This document shows, in pieces, positions 1 through 11,290 of a stretch of DNA of 64,000 nucleotides; position 1 is the first letter of the stretch; each line of letters opens with the position of its first letter. The DNA lies in NCBI GenBank assembly GCA_019054805.1, contig JAHQIY010000007.1, positions 5,213,501 through 5,277,500 of the forward strand, written 5' to 3'. The stretch is from Brachionus manjavacas. Its lineage: Eukaryota; Rotifera; Eurotatoria; Ploima; Brachionidae. The position numbers and the translations under genes were made by a program. The notes below the pieces were generated by a model. The model searched no databases, was not told the DNA's origin, and worked only from the letters and a program-made list of their open reading frames with translations.

Positions 1-1
1 T

Positions 2-1596
2 GGCGCTGATTTGGATGCTGAAGACAATAATGGAGACAATGCGCTGCACTGGGCTGTTTATAAAGGTGTTTTTTTTAATTTTGAAAAAAAAATTTATGAA
101 GAAAAAAAAAAACTTATTTCTAGCTCATCCCGATGTTACTCGGCTTTTAATTCTTTTTGGCGTAAATCCGAAAACTATCGACAAATTTGGCCAGACAATT
201 CTTCATCTGGCTTGTTTGAGTGGAAATTTGAACATAGTTCAACAATTGATTGAACAAGATTTTATTGACTCACAAATATGTGACAGAAATGGAAAGAAAG
301 CAATTGACTTGGCACGCAATCGTGGATATTCTAGCCTGGTTGACTATTTGGAAAGGCATGAGAAAATAAGAAGAAAAAAATCCTTTGAAACAAAATTGAA
401 AATGCTGTTTTTCGGTCCTGTCGGAAACTCAAAATGTGTTTTTTTGACCATTCAAGCTTTATACATATTTTACGAGTATCCTATTTATCTTTTTCGAGTT
501 TTGCCAGACACTTGGTCTGAGCACATGTATCTCAATTTATTTTTTATTTTAAATAGTATTTTAATGTGGTTTTTTTATTATTCAGTACATTTATCTGAGC
601 CTGGTTTCTTAAGACAAAACACAACCGAGTATCACAGCTTTTTGAAGCAATTACTGACACAGTCAAGTCAACTTACACCCGCAGAATGGACCAAAAACTT
701 GGCTAGGCTGTGCCACACTTGCAAAGCTATCAAGCCATATCGGGCTTCGCATTGTAGAGCGTGTAATCGATGCATTCTGGCTTATGACCATCATTGTCCC
801 TATATTCAAAATTGCGTTGGATACAAAAATAGACCGCAATTTTTTTTCTTTGTTCTTAGCACGACAACTCTTCAACTCTTGTCCTTGTATTTTGTCTACA
901 TTCTTTATTCGAAATCAATGGATAAGTACATTGATTATCCGGGCGCAATAATGATTTTTCTTTTTGCGATAATGGCTGTGGTTCTGCTTTTTCAAGCGGT
1001 AAGTTTTAAATAGATTTTTGCTTTGGGTCTTTTGAGGTTATGAGTTAAAATTATTTTTATTAATTTTATTGAAATGGATAAAAAAATTTCAGATAATTAA
1101 TCAATTTTATTAACAAGGTAAAAATAACTAGAATAATGAATTTTTTTCATTTCGAGTTTTTGGTCATCTATTTTATTCTCTAAACTTGTAATTCGGTTAA
1201 ATTTTTATTTTCAACTATTAGATATTTTTTTCTGATTTTTATTTATCTTGGGTCCGATAATAAAGTTTTAATAAAAAATCAAGTGAAAGATTTGAAAAGG
1301 AAATTAATTTTTAATTTTTTTGAAAAAATTATTTCTAGAAAAAATACTCAAAAGGCTCAATTTTTCTAATGATTAAGATTGATGATTTTTTTTAGACTTT
1401 TTCTGTTGCTTCTAATTATACTGCAAATGAAACAGTAAAAAAAAGTAAATATGATTACTTCAAACGAGCTGATGGATCGATTAAAAATATATTCGACAAA
1501 GGTCTTTGTTATAACATTAAATATTATTTTCATTTAATAGAGCCATCTTATTTGGAAACTGAAGAATTTTCTAGATCAAATGGACACATTGTCTAA
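2..1596 (+). CDS. ZDHHC17: Ankyrin-repeat DHHC palmitoyltransferase, 3' part (ZDHHC17/HIP14-like)
   Basis: Protein S-acyltransferase of Golgi and post-Golgi membranes that transfers palmitate to cysteines of target proteins. The 5' end lies outside the window. I join three exons, 2-65, 124-998 and 1396-1596 (introns of 58 and 397 nt, all GT-AG), giving 379 visible residues. Order: end of an ankyrin domain (HWAVYK joined to HPDVTRLL, then TILHLACLSGN), two membrane segments, the cysteine-rich domain from about residue 218 (CHTCKAIKP, HCRACNRC) with DHHC at 243-246, two more membrane segments, and YTANET, the equivalent of the family TTxE motif, in the last exon, with a NIFDKG stretch following. 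The first intron happens to be open, so an unspliced frame from 15 to 1013 runs through both flanking introns. The intact DHHC favours ZDHHC17 over its paralogue ZDHHC13 (DQHC). The family call is secure; the orthologue less so. Confidence 0.88.
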
Positions 1597-1620
1597 AAAG
1601 ATACTTTTTTATTTAATTTT

Positions 1621-1626
1621 AATAAA
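1621..1626 (+). terminator. Probable polyadenylation signal of the DHHC gene
   Basis: AATAAA lies 25 nt after the stop codon. This is the usual animal cleavage signal, but in DNA this AT-rich the hexamer occurs often by chance. Confidence 0.35.
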
Positions 1627-2374
1627 AGCAATAAAAAGCTAATTTTTTTATTTAAAAATTCAATGATTAAAACATCGAAAAGAATTATGTATGTTAACTA
1701 ACAGATCGTTATGTTTTATAAGAATTATTTGAGTCCAGATAATCTTTGGAACAATGGTTAACCAAAAATTAAGTCTTTATTGTTCAAATAAAATCGAACA
1801 CAAATTTAAAATTTTCTGGGAACCGCATCAAATAAAAAGCAATATGAATAAAAAACTTTCTGATAATTTTTATTCTAGAAGTTTAAAGTCATCACAGTTA
1901 ATTGCTATAAAATTGGTAAGATGTTCTCAGAATAACCCAGTATCACTTTCTTCTTATCATTTTTTGACAAAAAATCAGATTTTTCAATTTTCTGAAAGTT
2001 TCAATTAAATTAAAAATTGATGAAATACTTCTATTTAAGAGAATTTTAATTTTTTTAGATCAGAAATTTTTTAATAAATTCTCAAATTATTTCTAAACGA
2101 GTTTTTAATATCTAATTTGAAACCGACAATTAACAGACATCTGTATGGAAAATAGAAAAAAAATTCTTTCTAACCACTGTTTTTTTCTTTTAACTTCAAA
2201 TTCTACTGGAGCTATTAGTTAATTTTATGACGATTTTTTCAAAAAAAAATAACTGAAGAGAACCTTAATAGATTTTTATTTGGATCTATTTTGAATTATA
2301 CTATCTCTTTTCTTATTTCATTTAAATATCAAAAGAATAGTAATCAATTCAATTGTCTGTAGATTTATATTGAA
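1627..2374. other. Intergenic, no supported gene
   Basis: AT-rich spacer. An 84-codon open frame at 1754-2008 (+) has low-complexity composition and no recognisable domain; I do not treat it as a gene. Confidence 0.5.
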
Positions 2375-2535
2375 TCTAAAATATGATTTAGTCCCAATAA
2401 TAAATTAAATACTCCGTCCAACATTTTGCATCACGAGGTCTAAAATAAACTTAAACCATTAACGGTATCCAATTTACTTTTTGAAATGAGTGAAAGGTTA
2501 TGTTAGGGCAGGAATGAGTCATTTTATTTTATCCT
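2375..2535 (+). mobile_element. Decayed 3' end of a non-LTR retrotransposon
   Basis: The stretch from ACTCCGTCCAACATTTTGCA through TTATGTTAGGGCAGGAATGA aligns by eye with the C-terminal coding region of the LINE at 15.1-16.4 kb (around 16120-16220, residues NILHHEAYNKIKLLTVSNRL). Several stops interrupt it. It is a short, old fragment of that family. Confidence 0.65.
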
Positions 2536-4990
2536 ATGAGTCTTTTATATTTTTAGTAAAGATTACATAGAATCAATAAAAATCCCAAAAATATAAAAAA
2601 AAATAATAGAGTTAATATTGTATCAATTTAAAATAAACATAAAAAGTAAAAATACCCAAGAAATTTAATTTTTTCCATTAAATCAATAAAAATAAACATA
2701 TTTAGTAAAAGAAAACGAAATAAAAAACTAAAAAAAAATTTAATTTTTTCTCCTGAAAAAAACTTAAATTGAATAATCTTTAATGCTTTTTTTTATTTTT
2801 TGCTGAAATTTTGGGAACAAATTTTTAGAGAATTTTCGAACAGGTTTTGTTAAATTTTTAACCAAATAAAGCTCAATATGTATTAATTGTCTTGTTCGAT
2901 TTTTTTTTATTTAAAAAAAATAAAGTATAAATCAATGAATTTAATCACTTTTTTTAAATTAGCAACAATAATCCTTGTTTATTTTATGTAAAAATTAATA
3001 TTTCATACTTTGTTTGAAATTTCAAAGAAACGGCTTGGTGTAGTGGTTTTAAATTGGAGAACTTTGCTTATTTTAGCACAGTACAAGCCTCAGTGGGGCC
3101 ACATTATTCTAAATAATTTAGAAAAAAACTTTGAATAGAAAAAAAACTCCAGAGTTAATTTAAAATAAATATATAATTGAATAAAGACCAATATCAGAAA
3201 TTATTTAAATAACAAGAAAAAAAGATAAAATTAATCGTTGCTTAAATCAAAAGTCTAAAACCCTCGGAACTCGGAACCTCGTAACCAAATCAACAAACTA
3301 GAAAAAAAAAAACTTATTGTCGTTTGCTACTGTCTCCTTAAGAATGGTATTTGATGTTTTTTGATGATAATCAATTAAATTTGATTGATTCTTAATCATA
3401 CTCTTTAATTTTTCATTTTTTTTTGTAAATATTAATTATTTTTTAAGGAAATTTTTTTAAATAAAATCTTTAAAATTTTCAAAGAAAAATAATATTCTTC
3501 ATTTGAGTTATGAAAATAGTTAACAAAAAAGTAAATTTACGAAAATTTCATTTTTCATAATTCAAAAAAAAACTTAATTATAAATAATTAAATTTTCTTA
3601 ACGAATTTAATTTAAAATTAATCTTTAATTTAGATACATTATTAAATTATTAAATGAATAAAAAGATAATTTAGAGAATTTTAAACTAAAACAAAATGAA
3701 TTTTAATGCAGCTTGACAGAAGAAAAAAAGCTTTAAAATAAAATTTTGAAATTTTTAAATCAAAATGAATCTTCCAATAAAGTGACAAAAAACAACAAAA
3801 TATTAAAATTGAAAATGAAATTAATCAAATTAAAAAAATTTTACGGTTTTTTTCTTTTTTTTACTTTTTTTACCTAAAAAATAGTTTTTTACGTAATTTT
3901 ACGTAAAATTTGGTAAATTTATTTTTGATGATTTGAAAAGTGAAAATAATTTTTTTTCAATTTTTTTTGCCTTCAATCTAATTTTTAATTTTCACTTTCT
4001 TATGCGGGGGTCAAGTCAGCATTTTCGGTTTTTGACCTATTGCAGGTTTTTTCAATTTTAAAGCCGCATCTAAACACGAAACGCCGCGTTCTAATTTTGG
4101 ATAAAAAAAATTTAACATTTTAATGTTTAAATTTAAATTTTTAATTTTTTAACAAAAAATCTGTAAAAATTAAGTTAATGCTGTTGGATATTAAGGGCTT
4201 AAATGTAGAAAATTTCAACATTGATCTCTTGATCACGAAGATAATAATTAATCTGAATAAAAATATCCAAATGTTTTTTCTCCTTTAATTGCTTTTGACA
4301 ATTTCATAACTTTTCAAGACTTTTTGAATAATTGAATAAGAGTTTACTTTTAGATAATTTATTATCAATCAAATTCAAACATCAACTTTATCATATTTTA
4401 TAATTTATTAAATTCTTAAGATTTGTACACATGCTTGATGATTTAAAGACAAAATTCATGAAGATTTTTACATTAAAAAATTTATCAATAATTTAATTTT
4501 TATAATGTACCCACATTAATGTTTGATTTAATTTTTGATTATGAAAATTATTCTGAATTTTGTGCCCAATTTTATTGATGCACATTTAAGTGTTTTTAAA
4601 TTCTTAATTAATGAATCTACATAAGTTTAATTTTGAAAAATAGCAACAATTTTAATTCAAATGAATGCGAAGCTGTAACGCCATTTTACATTCAAAAAGC
4701 TAGAAAATTTCGAATCGATTGCAGCTTTATTTTTATTTCTATTGCCATTTTTTTTCTTTTTGCTATTTTATCTCAATTAAAATTATTTTAATTATCAGTG
4801 TCAAATTTAAAAAAAAAACTTTTCTATCTTGAATAGATTTCAAGTTTAATTTTGCTTTCAACCAATTTGAAAGCGTACCAAATTATTTCAAATTAATTTT
4901 TAATTCAATATAAATTAATGCATTCTCATCATTTTTATAAATCTAAAAAGTCAAAATTAAAATTTAGAATAAAATTTCTTCAAGCACCTG
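2536..4990. other. Intergenic, AT-rich; possible SINE trace
   Basis: No gene seen. At about 3029-3103 GGCTTGGTGTAGTGGTTTTA resembles a tRNA A box, but no good B box follows at the right spacing, so at most it is a degenerate tRNA-derived SINE. At 4003-4095 a short more GC-rich patch (GCGGGGGTCAAGTCAG) has no assigned function. The rest is low-complexity A/T runs. Confidence 0.4.
3840..3930. repeat. Fragment related to the TTTACGTAAA-rich MITE
   Basis: TTTTACGTAAAATTTGGTAA here also occurs inside the Tc1/mariner-like MITE at 16915-17557. No terminal repeats can be seen, so this is a remnant or a chance relic of the same repetitive core. Confidence 0.4.
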
Positions 4991-6117
4991 ATGAGTTTTT
5001 TGTTCGGAACAATCAAATTTATATTTTATTCCTATTTCTTACTCTACGCATTTCTTCATGTGATAATCTACACTTATCCCCAACTTGCCTCTTATGTGGT
5101 TTTTCAAAATACAAGTAAATTTGAAATTTAAATTTTTAGAAAATTTTCAAAATTTTTAAAAGTCAAGTGGCCGTTCTCCAACCTCTCTCATCCGATACAC
5201 TATGGCTTGAAAAATGTCCATAATTTTTATTTTAAAACTGGTGATGAGAACAAAATAGGTGTATGGCATTACATACCCCAAGACCATGCTTATGACCATG
5301 CCAAACATGCATCACGCTCAAATGCTCACCATCTGAAAGCCTATCTTTCAGCTCAAAACAAGAACCCAATCTTTATATACGCGCATGGCAATGATAGAGA
5401 TCGTGCCTCACCCTATCGAATAGAGCTGTGCACGAACTTGGTTAAGCTTGGCGTTCACGTATTTGCATTGGACTATAGGGGATATGGCGATTCTACTGGA
5501 AGTCCTACAGAATTAGGTGCTGTTTCGGATGTCCTGGACTTGTATAAGTTAGTGCAGGCCCAAAATCCTCAGAACAAAATTTACCTTTATGGACATTCAT
5601 TGGGAACTGGGTAAGTTGAATAGAACAAAAAAAGAAAAAATTCCTAAGACTAAATTTTAAGCATCGTTTGTCATGCATCTAAATTACTGACAACTATGAA
5701 GAGTAAGTTGGATGGCGTGATCCTTGAGGCTCCTATTTTGAATGCCAGTCGAGCTAGCAAAGACTACCATGTGTCTCTAGCATTCAACAATAACCGATGG
5801 ATTCAGCAAAAACTTGATGAGGCTCTTGAATTAAATGGCATTTATTTCAACAGTGATAAGCAGTAATTCTTAAAAAAACAAAAAAAAACACATTTTCAAT
5901 ATTGGATTTTATTTTTTAAAGTATCACTGAAATTAAGTCCAAAATTTTGATTATGCACGCCAAAGATGACACATTTGTTCCATACTCTCATGGAGAAGCA
6001 TTGTACAAAATAGCTAAGCAAGCCAAACGGGATGTGAACTTTATTAGCTTTGAAAAAAGTCTTGGTCTTGGTCATTTTTTGCAATCTCACTTGCCTATTT
6101 ATGATCATATTAAGTAA
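4991..6117 (+). CDS. ABHD12: ABHD12-like membrane serine hydrolase
   Basis: Alpha/beta-hydrolase of the ABHD12 family, which removes acyl chains from lysophosphatidylserine and related lipids at the ER lumen. I join 4991-5114, 5163-5610, 5662-5862 and 5922-6117 (introns 48, 51 and 59 nt) to give 322 residues. A short N terminus with one membrane segment (about residues 8-30) is followed by the hydrolase fold: GVWHYIP, IYAHGN, LDYRGYGDS, nucleophile elbow GHSLG with Ser187, HAKDDTFVP with Asp274, and LGHF with His309. The start is chosen because only this frame continues through the first splice into the conserved segment ending in YGLKN; a longer frame from 4918 is out of phase. The acceptor at 5161-5162 is set by phase. 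The second and third introns split GHSLGTG/IV and SDKH. The catalytic triad is complete, so it is probably active. The paralogue ABHD12B cannot be excluded. Confidence 0.88.
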
Positions 6118-7248
6118 TTTTTACCAATAAGCTCATGTGTCTCTGATTTAAGTTAATTAAAGTAATATCAAAAAAAATTGATCAATATTTATCTAAAAGA
6201 AGTCTATTATTTACTTGACAGAAAGTCCTCTTGATTTATTTGATTCCATTAGAAAATCAGAAAACTTTTTCAAAGATTCAAAATTCAAATTTATGATGAC
6301 GTTTGTAAAATTCATATTTTTAAAGAGTTAATCTCCTTTAATAGACTAATATCAGTCGCATCAACATTCTTTTATTAGATTTGGCGGCTTTTAATGGGTT
6401 TAGCCTTGTGTAATTATAAAAAATTTCAATTTAAAAAATAAAATAACATTAAGACAAATTATGTCAATTAGAAAATTGATATTTTTTTTCCGGGCTCAGC
6501 ACTCTGTTATCCTTACAAAAATTGGTCTTCTGGATCCTCGTTTTAGCTCGTTTTGTTTTTAAACCAAATAGGATTTTTTCTAGTTAATATTCATCAGTTA
6601 TTAATACAAATACTACAATTAGTTATTAGCAACAACAGAGAAATGCGGATCGAGACTAGATTTGTTCTCACTATGATAGACCACATCACATAAAAAAAAA
6701 ATTTTATTGTTAGTTTTTAATAATTGATGTATCCAGGATAAAATTAATTTTATTTTTTGTATTTCTTAACTTTAAAATCAAAAATTTTCCGTTTTTATTA
6801 TATTTACTTTTTTATACCGTACGAAAACATCCAATTAATATAAAATTAAGAAATTAAGTTTTTTTATTGTTAAAAATTTTCAATATTTTTGAAAATAAAA
6901 TATGAAATTTGTTATTGAAAAATATTAAGAGTCTTCCTTCAGATAGATCTTAAAATCGAGACATAAATTTGGATTGATTATTTGACAAACAAGCATAAAA
7001 ATCTTAAATAAAAAAGATTTGATTGCTAAACCTTTACTCACAGACTTGAATTAAGAGGCACATTATTAAAATTAAAGCTAACCAATTTTTTTCCTAAAAG
7101 AAATTTTATCAAAAATTGAGCATTTTAAATGACAATAGACAAATTTTTACAGTCGATTAGATTTATTTAGAATTTTAATTTAGAAAGATATTTCTATTTT
7201 CATTTTTAATAATTCATTTATTTAAAACTAATAAAATATTCAAAAAAA
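6118..7248. other. Intergenic between convergent genes
   Basis: Lies between the 3' ends of the ABHD12-like gene (+) and the BCAP31-like gene (-). AT-rich, with no supported ORF or repeat family. Confidence 0.5.
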
Positions 7249-7899
7249 TTATTCTTCTTTTTTAACTTTAGTTCTTGATCGAGACCTCACTTTTTCGTCT
7301 TTGTCACTTAATTCTCCTTTCAAAATCTCTGACTTTTCTGTTTGTTCTTCGGGTACCATTTTGGTTAATCTTAATTTGGCTTCCAAAACTGTCGTCAACT
7401 CATTTTTTAGCGATTTGTTATCTCGCTTTGCCAAATCAAGGTCTTCAATCAAATCCGCTGTAGTGGTCAACAAAACAACAAGACGACGAATTACGAACAT
7501 TAAGAACAAAGACATTCCAGTTATGTACAAGTTTCTTTGAGACCTAAATTCCTTTACAGCCTCAATATTGACAAACATTTCCTTCGGTTTGCCAAGCGTC
7601 GATTTTGTCTCGCTATCCGAGTACTTAATCATGTCTCGAGTAGCGTCCAGTAGTAAAATTATGAGACAAACGATTACAAAGTTAAAGAAAACATTAGCTT
7701 TAGGACGAACACTTTTAATAAGTCTTGAGTTGAAAATTTCCTTCCATCTTAAAATTTTAAAATAAAATTAATCTGAAAAAAAAACAATTTTTAGTGTAAA
7801 AATTTACTTAGTGGGTGAAATTATTGGTACTAGTAAAAATAGTACAAAAAATATTTCGCTGTACAAAAATCCAGCAGCAATACACCATTGAAGTGACAT
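7249..7899 (-). CDS. BCAP31: BCAP31/BAP31-like ER membrane protein
   Basis: ER export and quality-control chaperone for membrane proteins. Exons 7899-7808 and 7747-7249, separated by a 60-nt intron, give 196 residues. The first exon starts MSLQW, the conserved BAP31 start, with a membrane segment reaching PIISPT. After the splice come KWKEIFNSRL, a second membrane segment (VFFNFVIVCLIILLLDA), then FRSQRNLYITG, the family signature before the third membrane segment, and a coiled-coil tail. The protein ends KKEE, a C-terminal dilysine (KKxx) ER-retrieval signal as in the human protein. At 196 residues it is shorter than the human form (about 246), the loss falling in the cytosolic coiled coil, so the caspase-cleaved vDED-like region may be reduced. 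Phase 2 of the intron is fixed by codon AAA spanning the junction. Confidence 0.92.
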
Positions 7900-8440
7900 T
7901 TTTTTTAAAAAAAGATTATGGTTACTAACAAATTTTAGCTTGAAGTTTTTATACAAAAATATAAAATTTAGCTATTTCTAGCAGTGAAGAATTTCTATTT
8001 TTAATTTTTTTTTGGGAAAAATATATACTAGGATTGGCTTTTACAAGGATATGTTTTATGTTTGAGAATATTTTTGGATTTTGTTTAAAATCGGCTGCTT
8101 TATACAAAATGAAATTTCAAAATATATTTTTCAAACTCAAATCATAAAGTGACAAGTAATTCAAAAAAAATATCTAATCGTCATTCTTAAAAATTGCGAA
8201 ATGATATTTCTAAAATGAACCTCTAATAAGAATTGATTATTTTTTTTGGATCTCATTATTTTAAAAACCTTGTTTGTATTTTGTAATGTCCAAAAATAAG
8301 TGGAACAAGTAATAAAACAAACAAACGCAACAAATTAAAAATGTAATCATTTTTAATAAAAAAAAAAAAAACTTTATTTATCTTTTTTTTCTTTAAAACA
8401 TTTGCTTCTTGAATTCGATAATTTATAAAAAGAGTTTTTT
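7900..8440. other. Upstream region of the BCAP31-like gene
   Basis: AT-rich, presumably including the promoter of the minus-strand gene. No motif is distinct enough to name. Confidence 0.4.
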
Positions 8441-8705
8441 TCTTTATTTATTTGTTTTCTATACCGAGCTAGGGCTCCTTTAGACTAAGTTATAAAATAA
8501 AGAACCAAATTGAAGCTAGATAAAATAAGATGATAAGAAAGTTAAAAAGACATATATCTAAAAAGAGTGTTACCTTTGAAACGTGTCTAAATTGCTGAAG
8601 TTTCAGGAAAAAAGTTAATTAAAGAGGCTGTTAGTAATTTAAATTTATTAAAAGCCTCGTGATGCATGATATTGTTAAGTTTTGGAGTCGCTCATGAAAG
8701 ACTAC
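8441..8705 (-). mobile_element. 3' end of a decayed LINE, minus strand
   Basis: Read on the minus strand it contains AACAATATCATGCATCACGA, matching the coding end of the LINE at 15.1-16.4 kb (NILHHEAYN). It then runs into a 3' tail with GGAGCCCTAGCTCGGTA, the same stem-loop position as GGAGCTTAAGCTCGATA at 16381-16397, and an AAATAAATAAA tail. It has several stops and is inactive. Confidence 0.65.
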
Positions 8706-8754
8706 ATTTTTAAAGGGCTCATAGTAAAATGTTACTTAGATAACACATATCTAT

Positions 8755-8830
8755 GAAAATTAAAATTTTGTTTTCTCTACCGAGCTGTAGCTCCTTCAGA
8801 ATAAATTTAAAAAAAATCAAATAAAAATCA
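8755..8830 (-). mobile_element. Second LINE 3' tail, minus strand
   Basis: GGAGCTACAGCTCGGTAGAG (minus strand) is a third variant of the 3' stem-loop of the same LINE family. Only the untranslated tail is left, so this is a very short 5'-truncated insertion. Confidence 0.5.
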
Positions 8831-8939
8831 AAATAAAAAATCAAATTAATGTTAATAAAATGAGATAAAAAAAATCAAAATTAAGTGGATAAAATAAAAA
8901 AAATGAAAGTTAAAAAGACATCTACAATTTTAAGGATCT

Positions 8940-9670
8940 TGTGAAGTAAAGACCTTTTTTTGAATCATAGTAATCCGAACTTAAAGAAGCAAATCAGCTA
9001 GAAAACTTAGGATTCATCATAGATTCAAATCTTGACCTTAACACACAAGCAGTTATAAATTTTAAAAAAGTTCAGAGCAGCTTTTTTGGAATTTTCTATC
9101 TTCTGCCTAAAAAAAATGTACTACCTCTTCACCTAAATTCAAATCATTTATATACAAAGCATATTGCTTATCTAAATTCACATATGGTCTTGAGGCTCTC
9201 AATCTTAATTCGACCACAAAGGATTCAATTAATAAATTACAAAACAACTTAATTAGACAAATGTTTGGTTAAAAACTCTACTGTCACATATCACGAGTCT
9301 TAAAAGTACTGAAAGTATTCAACTTTGATGAACTTTATCTTTTTTCAAGACTAACTTTTATTGATACAATTAAATATAATTATCTCTCATCACAATTTTT
9401 GAAATCTTTGCCAAGTGACCTCCCCTCTAATAAATCTTTTTCCTCCGATTAGGTACTTATTTCCAAGTACTTTAAAATTTAAACCTCAAAAATCACACCA
9501 AATATAAACCAACTTAAAGAAAAATCTTAAGATTAATCTGATTAGCAATAATGGTATATCTGATTCAATTTGGTTATGTCTTTGCAATTTAAAATTTAAA
9601 CATTACAGAACTCTCTTAAATGAGCTAATTCAAAATAAAAGAAATTCCTGAATTTTGGTCCAAGTTTTCT
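8940..9670 (+). mobile_element. Decayed non-LTR retrotransposon, C-terminal RT region
   Basis: In shifting frames the plus strand encodes LGFIIDSNLDLN, KKVQSSFFGIFYLLPK, LINKLQNNLIRQMFG and a long run ending near YKYNYLSSQFLKSL. This is the region after the reverse transcriptase palm of Jockey/CR1-type LINEs (a family-level resemblance read by eye). Stops and frameshifts show that it is dead. It differs in sequence from the LINE at 15.1 kb, so at least two families are present. Confidence 0.55.
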
Positions 9671-9714
9671 TGCTTTCTAACTTTCATGCCTTTATTATTG
9701 AACTAACGTTGCTT

Positions 9715-9960
9715 TTTTATTTTAAAATTTTATTTTTAATAATTTTTAATTATTAAAAATAAAATTTATAATAATTTTTAATAATTTTTAAATTAATAAT
9801 AATTTTTTCATTTTTAAAAAAAAACACATAAACACAAAAATTTTTTTTTTTTCTCTCTTTTTTATCTCTTTCTTCTAATTAAAGGAGGTTAATTCATTTC
9901 AATAATTAATATTATTATTATATTATATTTATATTATTTTTATTAATAATAATAAAAATA
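9715..9960. repeat. A/T low-complexity tract with a strong inverted repeat
   Basis: Almost pure A and T. AAATTTTATTTTTAATAATT followed by its near-complement around 9725-9770 would fold into a long hairpin, and TTATTATTA-type runs follow at 9900-9960. It looks like microsatellite expansion, possibly from a LINE tail. Confidence 0.5.
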
Positions 9961-9964
9961 AATT

Positions 9965-10230
9965 TTGTACAGTTAGCCTTTCATAAATGTTCAGTATTAA
10001 TTCCAATTCTGTTTAGTTTTACACGAGCTGATAAAGACATTTATTTCCTCCTTGATAGATGTTTGACTCCTTTGTCCTGTTCAACTATGTCAAAACCGAG
10101 GTATTTCATTTCATCTATTTTTTAGATAGTTGTTCCATCTAATTTCAATTGTATATGTAGAAGATCTATTCCATTTGATTCATTTTTGCCGTTATTGAAT
10201 TTCATGAATACAGTTTTTGAATAATTTCAC
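9965..10230 (-). mobile_element. Non-LTR reverse transcriptase fragment
   Basis: The minus strand encodes FMKFNNGKNES and DEMKYLGFDIVEQ followed by KHLSRRK. This resembles the thumb-proximal N-x-x-KTE ... i-x-x-v-x-x-MKYLG pattern of non-LTR reverse transcriptases. Frames are broken. Confidence 0.5.
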
Positions 10231-10601
10231 TTTTTGGTTTTGAAAATTGTCTAAATGTTTCTTTTAAATGGTCTTTGATCTGGATGAAGTATTTTCTAAC
10301 TATAAGTTTGACTTTTACATACATGATTTGGTTTCCTTCTTCTTCGGATTCCTGGATAGTAACAACTGGATATTGACCAGGAAAGAAAAGTCTATTTTGC
10401 TAGCTTCGGTTTTCTACCAAACATAAGCTCATAAGGTGAAAAGTTTGTAGTGGTTTGAATGAATCCGTTGTAGGCGAAAGCCAATTTCATGATTAACTTG
10501 TCCCAGCTACCTAGGGTTTTGTCACAAAACACAACAACATGGCTTTTAAAATTACGAATAAATCTTTTTGTTATACAATTTGAAACCACAATTTGAGACA
10601 T
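10231..10601 (-). mobile_element. Integrase end of an LTR retrotransposon (Ty3/gypsy-like)
   Basis: Open frame 10601-10392 (-) ends an integrase core: GSWDKLIMKLAFAYN, then TTNFSPYELMFGRKPKL, the conserved nTpF-x-L-x-yGr-x-p block. After a stop the similarity continues as a C-terminal chromatin/tail region (FPGQYPVV, KVKLIVRKYF) to about 10231. No LTRs, protease or RT are seen nearby; it is a truncated relic abutting the non-LTR fragment downstream on the same strand. Confidence 0.6.
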
Positions 10602-11084
10602 TTTTCAGTTTGTGACCTGCTAATGCGCAAAGCAAAGCGAAAAAAATCCTAAAAAGTGAAACTATTGCAAGTTTTTTTTCTGCTTAACATTTTCAAATAA
10701 ATTTAAAAGTAAAAAAAGCCTAAAAAATAATTAATTTTATTATTAAAAAATCATACAGGAAAAATTCACAAAATCTCTTTTTAATAAATTTAAATTATTT
10801 GATAGTTTTCCGGTAATCTTTTATTTAATAAAAAATTATTGATATTTTTTTTATTTAGTCGAACTTTAGTTCTTTGAGTAAATTACAGGTCTCAGTGAAC
10901 CGGGTTTTTTATAAGTTTTTAATTCGGTTGACATTTCATGATAAAAGATGTTTCTATCAGAGTTATTTAAAAGTCACAACAGTCCGAACTTTTTTTTATT
11001 TTTTTTTTTCAAAAGTTTGAGTTAAATACTTAAATTTATTTTTAATTAAACTGAGCCAAATAAATAGCATCGGGAATCCATCAG
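10602..11084. other. Intergenic, no supported feature
   Basis: AT-rich spacer. GCGCAAAGCAAAGCG at 10624-10638 is a short repeat-like patch of unknown meaning. Confidence 0.4.
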
Positions 11085-11290
11085 TCAGAATCAAGGACAA
11101 ATGAAATTCCTTCGGTTCCAGGTAGTTATTGTTGCGGAAAAATGACATTTTTGCCCTCTCAGGTGGTTATTATGAAAGCCAAGCAAATGATGGACTTTTA
11201 AAATAAAATAAAAGTCTTTGACTCGGACTTGTGAAAAAAAAATTTTAAAAAAAAATTCGGACTTGGACTTTTTTTTGGGATATTTAAATA
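11085..11290 (-). mobile_element. Inverted, truncated copy of the 26.3-kb hAT-type MITE
   Basis: GACAAATGAAATTCCTTCGG, GGTTCCAGGTAGTTATTGTT and CAGGTGGTTATTATGAAAGC are the reverse complement of parts of the MITE at 26310-26728 and 57945-58483. The family hallmark GACTCGGACTTGTG is at the right end. Confidence 0.65.

Noticed and set aside
15-1013. Single-exon 332-codon gene
   Set aside because: It reads through a 58-nt intron (VFFLILKKKFMKKKK) and stops in the next; splicing gives a better ankyrin repeat and the missing TTxE-like exon.
3029-3103. tRNA gene
   Set aside because: A-box-like start only; no B box, anticodon stem or acceptor pairing at tRNA spacing.
4918-5118. Separate 66-codon plus-strand gene
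   Set aside because: It overlaps the ABHD12 first exon in another frame and has no family resemblance.
5896-6108. 70-codon minus-strand frame
   Set aside because: Exact shadow of the last ABHD12 exon.
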